NCBI RefSeq assembly: GCF_014466955.1 | Contig: NZ_AP023396.1 | Location: 4,960,001-5,024,000, forward strand | Direction of reading: 5' to 3' | Length of the DNA stretch: 64,000 nucleotides | Source of the DNA: Nocardia wallacei | Lineage (GTDB): Bacteria; Actinomycetota; Actinomycetes; Mycobacteriales; Mycobacteriaceae | The notes under the pieces: model-generated | Told to the model about the DNA's origin: nothing | Databases searched by the model: none | Seen by the model: only the letters and a program-made list of their open reading frames with translations | Shown: positions 59,817 through 64,000 of the stretch, in pieces | Position numbering within the stretch: position 1 is the first letter of the stretch | Layout: every line of letters begins with the position of its first letter | Position numbers and translations under genes: made by a program

Positions 59817-60881
59817 TCAGACGCCCAACTGTTCGGCCGCCAGCGCGGTCCCCTCCAGGCGGGCCCGGATCTTCGCGAACGCGGTCTCGCGGGAGGTGGA
59901 GATATCGTCGGCGAACGGCGCGAAACCGCAGTCGTCGCAGGTGCCCAGCCGCTCCACCGGCAGGTAGCGCGCGGCGCTCAGCACGCGATCGCGGACCTGC
60001 TCCGCGGTCTCCACCTCCGGATCGATCGGGTCGGTGACGCCCACGAAGACGGTGGCGTCGGCGGGCAGGTGCTCGGCGATGACGGCCAGCACCTTGTCCG
60101 GGTCCGGCTCGCTGGCCAGTTGCACATAGAACGCTCCGGCCCGCAGCTGCAACAGTTTCGGCAGCAGCGCCGAGTAGTCGACATCGAGACTGTGGGTGGA
60201 GTCCTGGTCACCGCCGGGGCAGGTGTGCACGCCGATGCGAGCCCGCTCGTCGGCGGAGAAGCGTTGCAGCACAGTGTTGTTCAACTCGATGAAGCTGTCC
60301 AGCACGCCGCCGCTGGGATCCAGCTTCAGCGACAGCCGGCCCTCGGTGAAATCCAGCTGCACCCGGTGCGCGCCCGCGTCGAGACAGCCGCGGATATCCC
60401 GCTCGGCCTCGTCGGCCAGGTCGGACAGAAACGCCTCGCGCGGATAGCCCTCGATGCCGTCGGCGGGATACAGCAGGCTCAACGCCGACGGCGCGATCAC
60501 CGCCTGCTTCACCGGCACCGGCGAAAGTTCTTGCGCGGCACGCAGATAACGCTCCGCGTAGATTTGATAGCGGAACGGCCCCGCGGTGAGCCGGGGCAGC
60601 TGCCGCTGATGCCCGTCGGCGAACGGGATCACCGCGCCGTCGGGCGCCAGGCCGGGCAGGCCCGTGATCGGATAGGTGGCGAAGCTGGGTTTGGCCTGCT
60701 CGCCGTCGGTCACCACGCGGGAGCCGAGGGCGACCAGGCTGTCGATGGTCTCGGCGACGGCACGCCGCTGCCGTTCGGCAAGGGCCGCGGCGTCCAGGTC
60801 GCCGGACTGGTACGCCGCCAACGCGTCGAGCAGGTCGGCGGGACGGGGGATACTGCCGATGGATTCGCTCGGAATGGTCAC
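59817..60881 (-). CDS. Cobalamin-independent methionine synthase-like protein (MetE C-terminal family)
   Basis: A 354-residue protein equal to the C-terminal catalytic domain of MetE only. Zinc ligands are seen in RIGVHTCPGGDQD (His and Cys) and LGTCDDCGFAPFADD (Cys). The start MTIPSESIGSIPRPADLLDA fits the family. Short core-MetE-like enzymes use methyl donors other than methyltetrahydrofolate or act in other methyl transfers; the substrate is unknown. It is convergent with the hypothetical gene. Confidence 0.85.
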   Translation of the reverse strand: MTIPSESIGSIPRPADLLDALAAYQSGDLDAAALAERQRRAVAETIDSLVALGSRVVTDGEQAKPSFATYPITGLPGLAPDGAVIPFADGHQRQLPRLTAGPFRYQIYAERYLRAAQELSPVPVKQAVIAPSALSLLYPADGIEGYPREAFLSDLADEAERDIRGCLDAGAHRVQLDFTEGRLSLKLDPSGGVLDSFIELNNTVLQRFSADERARIGVHTCPGGDQDSTHSLDVDYSALLPKLLQLRAGAFYVQLASEPDPDKVLAVIAEHLPADATVFVGVTDPIDPEVETAEQVRDRVLSAARYLPVERLGTCDDCGFAPFADDISTSRETAFAKIRARLEGTALAAEQLGV

Positions 60882-60959
60882 GCCGCGAGTGTAGAGCGCG
60901 CAGCGCCGGCCGATGCCCGGAATCGGCTGTACCTGTTCATTTTTCGATGACGGATACGT

Positions 60960-62120
60960 TCAATCCGAGCTCGCCACGACCTTGTCGGGTTCCTCCCCCG
61001 GAGGCGGCGCGGTGACCAGATCGATCTGCTCGCCGATATAGCGGACCACCACGGCCACCACGGCGGCCACCGGCACCGCGAGGAACGCGCCGACGATCCC
61101 GAAGATCGAGCCACCGGCGGTGACGGCGAGCAGCACGATCACGGCGTGCAACTTCATGCTGCGGCTCTGCAGCACCGGCTGCAGCACATTGCCCTCGATC
61201 TGCTGCACCGCGATGATGATGCCGAGCACGATCAGCGCCGTGGTGAAGCCGTTGGCCACCAACGCGACCAGCACCGCCAGCGCCCCGGCGACGAACGCGC
61301 CGACCATCGGCACGAACCCACCGATGAAGGTGATCACCGCCAGCACCATCGCCAGCGGCACGTGCAGGATCACCAGACCGGCCCCGATGAAGACCGCATC
61401 GATCAGGCTCACCAGCGCCTGGGTCCGGATGAACCCGCCCAGCGTGACCCAGACCCGGTTCAGCACCTCTTCGAAATGACGACCGCCCCGGCTACCCAGC
61501 AGCGCGTGCAGCCACGGCAGGAACCGCGGCCCGTCCTTGATGAAGAAGAACGTCAGGATCAGCACCAGGAACAGCGTGACCACGGTCGAGGTGGCCGTGC
61601 TCACCCCGCTGAAGACGCCCGACGCGATCCGCTCGGAGCTGGACTGCAGCCGGTTCACGATCGCGTCCACCGCCGAATCCAGCTGCTCCTGCCGGATGTT
61701 CAGCGGCGGCCCCTGCAGCCAGTCCTGCACCTGGTGGATACCGGCGCTGGACCGATCGGCCAGCTCCGGCGCCTGGTCCACGACCGACGGCACGATCAGC
61801 GCGATGATGCCGGCGAACAGCGCGAGAAAGCCGAGCACCACGGTCGCGGCCGCCGCGGCCGGCGGGAAGCGGTGGCGGGTGAGCCAGCGGGTCGGCGGCC
61901 ACAGCACGGTCGCGACGACCAGCGCCAGCAGCACCGGCAACACCACCACCCACAGCTTGGCGACGAGGTAGGCCAGCACCCAGGCACCCGCCGCGACCGC
62001 GACGATGCACACCGACCACTTCGCCAGCCAGAGCAGCCCGGTGCCGATCACCATCCCGCGGTCCGGTAGCGGCCTGCTCGAATCATTCTGTGCCGCAGGC
62101 GGATTCGTCGACTCACTCAC
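60960..62120 (-). CDS. AI-2E family transporter (putative permease)
   Basis: A 386-residue membrane protein with about eight hydrophobic segments, of the AI-2E/UPF0118 permease family. It shows VVATVLWPPTRWLTRHRFPP, LILTFFFIKDGPRFLPWLHA, FIGGFVPMVGAFVAGALAVL and QQIEGNVLQPVLQSRSMKLH, the signature QxxE...P region. Substrates in this family are diverse (signals, Na+/H+). The GTG at 62120 lies eight bases after GGGGGAGG; the adjacent GTG at 62123 is possible. Confidence 0.88.
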   Translation of the reverse strand: MSESTNPPAAQNDSSRPLPDRGMVIGTGLLWLAKWSVCIVAVAAGAWVLAYLVAKLWVVVLPVLLALVVATVLWPPTRWLTRHRFPPAAAAATVVLGFLALFAGIIALIVPSVVDQAPELADRSSAGIHQVQDWLQGPPLNIRQEQLDSAVDAIVNRLQSSSERIASGVFSGVSTATSTVVTLFLVLILTFFFIKDGPRFLPWLHALLGSRGGRHFEEVLNRVWVTLGGFIRTQALVSLIDAVFIGAGLVILHVPLAMVLAVITFIGGFVPMVGAFVAGALAVLVALVANGFTTALIVLGIIIAVQQIEGNVLQPVLQSRSMKLHAVIVLLAVTAGGSIFGIVGAFLAVPVAAVVAVVVRYIGEQIDLVTAPPPGEEPDKVVASSD

Positions 62121-62266
62121 CACGCCGCCTCCCCCGCACCGCACGCCGCGCCCACGACCGCGATCGCGCCGCACTCGGTTCCTCGTGTCGACAATTCGTT
62201 CACCAGCTCGCTCACGGGCACCAGTCTGTCACGGCAACCGGCCCGCATCACGGCACGAATCCCGGG

Positions 62267-63487
62267 TCAGCCCAACCGCACGGGAAATTCCGCGAGATCG
62301 TTCTGGGTCAGCACCGGCAGATTGCGGATCTCCTCGACCGGCCCGGCGAGCCGCAACGCGGGGAAACGGTCGAACAGGGCCGGGAGCGCGATGGCGGCCT
62401 CCAGCCGGGCGAGCGCGGCGCCGGGGCACACGTGCGGCCCGTAGCCGAAGGAGATATTGCGTCCGGAGGTGGGGCGGGTCAGGTCGAATTCGTCGGCGTC
62501 GGCGCCGTGCACGGCGGTGTCGCGGCCGATCGCGCGATACGACATCACCACCCCCTCGCCCTTTTCGACGACCGTGTCGCCGACGGTGATGTCCTCGGTG
62601 GCGAATCGCATCAGCAGATGGATCACCGGGCCGTCCCAGCGCAGCGTCTCCTCGATCGCCTGCTTCCACTCGATGTCGCCGCTACGGACCCGCTCGAACT
62701 GGTCCGGGTGGGTCAGCAGGGCCCGCACCGTGGCGAGGATGAGGCTGACGGTCGTCTCGTGCCCTGCGGCGACCAGGGCCTTCAGATTGCCGACCACCTC
62801 TTCCTCGGTCAGCGGCTCCCCGCCCTCGTCGGCCTGGATGAGCGCGGTCGTCAGATCGTCGGTGGGGTCGGCGGTCTTCTCGCGGACCATGTCGTAGTAG
62901 TAGACGTCCAGGTCCTCGATCACCCGCAGCCGCTCGTCCTGCGGGGTCAGCAGGGAGAAGAATTTCTTGTAGGCGTCCAGCAGCATCGGATGGTCCGAGC
63001 GCGGCACCCCCATCAGTTCGCTGATCACCCGCATCGGCAGCGGGTAGGCGAACACGGCCTTCAGATCCACGGGGTCGTCACCGGTGGCGGCGGCCGCCAG
63101 GTCGTCGAGCAGTTCGGTGGTGAACCGTTCGATCATGGGCCGCAACGCGTGTAGTCGCCGCGGCGTCAGGGCCTGCGTGGTCTTGATGCGTAATCGGCGA
63201 TGCTCGGCGCCGTCGACGGTGAACATGGACCGCCCGGCGTCGATCATGCCGATCAGCGGCCACTGCCGGGTCACCGCCCCCGACGTCCACAGCGACCATG
63301 CGCCGATGTCCTTGACCAGCCGCGGATCGACCAGCAGCTGCCGGGCGAGGGCGTGCTCGGTGACGGTCCACGCGGGCACGCCGAGCAATTCGAGCCGGGT
63401 GAGGGGACCGGCCGCCCGCAGCCGGGCGGTCTCCCCGGCCAGATCGCCGATCATCGGGTCGACAACCAAGGGACATTGTGCGCTCAC
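62267..63487 (-). CDS. Cytochrome P450 (CYP154-like)
   Basis: A 406-residue soluble P450 mono-oxygenase. The I-helix reads LVAAGHETTVSLILATV, the ExxR motif is in AIEETLRWDGP, and the heme loop is FGYGPHVCPGAALARLEA with the axial Cys. Its start overlaps the end of the neighbouring P450 (four-base overlap), so they are co-translated. CYP154/CYP157 pairs of this kind occur in Streptomyces and Nocardia conservon operons; subfamily placement is an inference. Confidence 0.9.
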   Translation of the reverse strand: MSAQCPLVVDPMIGDLAGETARLRAAGPLTRLELLGVPAWTVTEHALARQLLVDPRLVKDIGAWSLWTSGAVTRQWPLIGMIDAGRSMFTVDGAEHRRLRIKTTQALTPRRLHALRPMIERFTTELLDDLAAAATGDDPVDLKAVFAYPLPMRVISELMGVPRSDHPMLLDAYKKFFSLLTPQDERLRVIEDLDVYYYDMVREKTADPTDDLTTALIQADEGGEPLTEEEVVGNLKALVAAGHETTVSLILATVRALLTHPDQFERVRSGDIEWKQAIEETLRWDGPVIHLLMRFATEDITVGDTVVEKGEGVVMSYRAIGRDTAVHGADADEFDLTRPTSGRNISFGYGPHVCPGAALARLEAAIALPALFDRFPALRLAGPVEEIRNLPVLTQNDLAEFPVRLG

Positions 63488-64000
63488 GGCAAACCTCCGA
63501 CCGCGCGAACGGGAGTGAAACGGACTGGGAGCGAAGTCATTCCGCGCAGGAACGGCGACGGGCGGCGCACCAGGCTGCCCGCCGGCACCGCCAGCTCGAT
63601 ATCGGGCAGCCGGTCCAGCAGCACCTCGATACCGGTTCGGGCGATGATCTCGGCGATCTGCTGCGCCGGGAACGGGCAGCGGTATTCGCCGTGGCTGAAC
63701 GCGAAGTGCGCGCTGTTGCCGGAATGCGCGGGCTCGGTGTCGGCGATGTGCTGGCGCACGTGCGGGTCGGCGTTCGCGGCGGCCAGTCCCAGCAGCAGCA
63801 TGTCACCGCGGTGGATCACCTTGTCGGCCAGCCGGGTATCGCGCGCGGCCCAGCGACCGGCGAGGATCTGGGTGGGCGTGTCCTCCCACAGCGCCTCGTT
63901 CATCGCCTGCCCGACGCTGCGCCGCCCGCCACCGAAGGCCGCCGCGAAGCGCTCGTCGGTGAGCATCAGCCGCAGCGAGTTCACCAGCCAGTCCGCACTG
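63484..64000 (-). CDS. Cytochrome P450, CYP157-like, lacking ExxR (5' end outside window)
   Basis: The C-terminal 172 codons of a P450; the frame is still open at base 64000. The heme loop is AFSHGEYRCPFPAQQIAE. Where ExxR is expected the sequence reads NEALWEDTPTQILAGRWA, so the Arg is replaced by Trp. CYP157 enzymes are known for EQxLW-type replacement of ExxR and for this SHGEYRCPFPAQ loop. A GTG at 63984 is an internal codon rather than the start. Conservon genes (sensor kinase, roadblock, DUF742, GTPase) would be expected beyond the right edge. Confidence 0.85.
   Translation of the reverse strand, partial: SADWLVNSLRLMLTDERFAAAFGGGRRSVGQAMNEALWEDTPTQILAGRWAARDTRLADKVIHRGDMLLLGLAAANADPHVRQHIADTEPAHSGNSAHFAFSHGEYRCPFPAQQIAEIIARTGIEVLLDRLPDIELAVPAGSLVRRPSPFLRGMTSLPVRFTPVRAVGGLP

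Overview
The window is GC-rich actinobacterial chromosome, most likely Nocardia or a close relative in the Mycobacteriales. The evidence is the lineage markers: EccB of type VII secretion (left edge), EspR-like and Lsr2 nucleoid proteins (39.6-40.8 kb), an acyl-CoA carboxylase epsilon-like subunit (17.8 kb), a MAS/Pks2-like polyketide synthase with a PapA-like acyltransferase and an MmpL-like exporter (48.3-58.9 kb), and a CYP157-like P450 that lacks ExxR (right edge). Genus is an inference; no rRNA is present.

Layout. 0-6 kb: partial eccB, then a divergent catabolic locus (class III aminotransferase and DUF3830 on the minus strand; aldehyde dehydrogenase and a tartrate/D-malate-type dehydrogenase on the plus strand) around a 12-bp palindrome. 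6-21 kb: regulators (ECF sigma, LuxR-LAL, two AraC), a redoxin, two DUF1275 membrane paralogs with the same upstream region, and one intact plus two broken dihydrofolate-reductase-like genes that share an upstream box. The stretch from 17 to 21.5 kb is gene-poor and decayed. 21.58-28.60 kb: a 6,972-bp integrative element in the 3' half of tRNA-Pro(GGG), bounded by 48-bp direct repeats. It carries integrase, excisionase, a GntR regulator, two tandem related winged-helix/nuclease-like proteins, a 36-bp perfect inverted repeat and two iteron arrays. A second, unrelated integrase remnant abuts the left repeat, so the site was used before.

28.7-48.3 kb: ordinary chromosome rich in small regulator-enzyme pairs with visible operators (ArsR/SRPBCC twice, TetR/GlxA, OhrR/Ohr), an alpha/beta hydrolase interrupted by an in-frame stop, espR and lsr2, an FMN riboswitch before ribH, a PP2C phosphatase, a GIDE-domain protein and a PAP2-family membrane enzyme. 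48.3-58.9 kb: the PapA-PKS-MmpL lipid locus; a 2,175-residue fully reducing PKS would build an acyl chain, the acyltransferase would transfer it, and the divergent MmpL protein would export the lipid. 58.9-64 kb: a hypothetical protein, a MetE-like protein, an AI-2E family permease and two coupled P450s of the kind that accompany conservon operons.

The strongest candidates for something not well described are the integrative element, which shows no recognisable Rep, primase or FtsK-like transfer ATPase but has tandem winged-helix/nuclease-like paralogs and a structured non-coding region, and the dihydrofolate-reductase-like family whose promoter-like box is kept in front of one intact and two decayed copies, one of them now directly before a large LuxR regulator.
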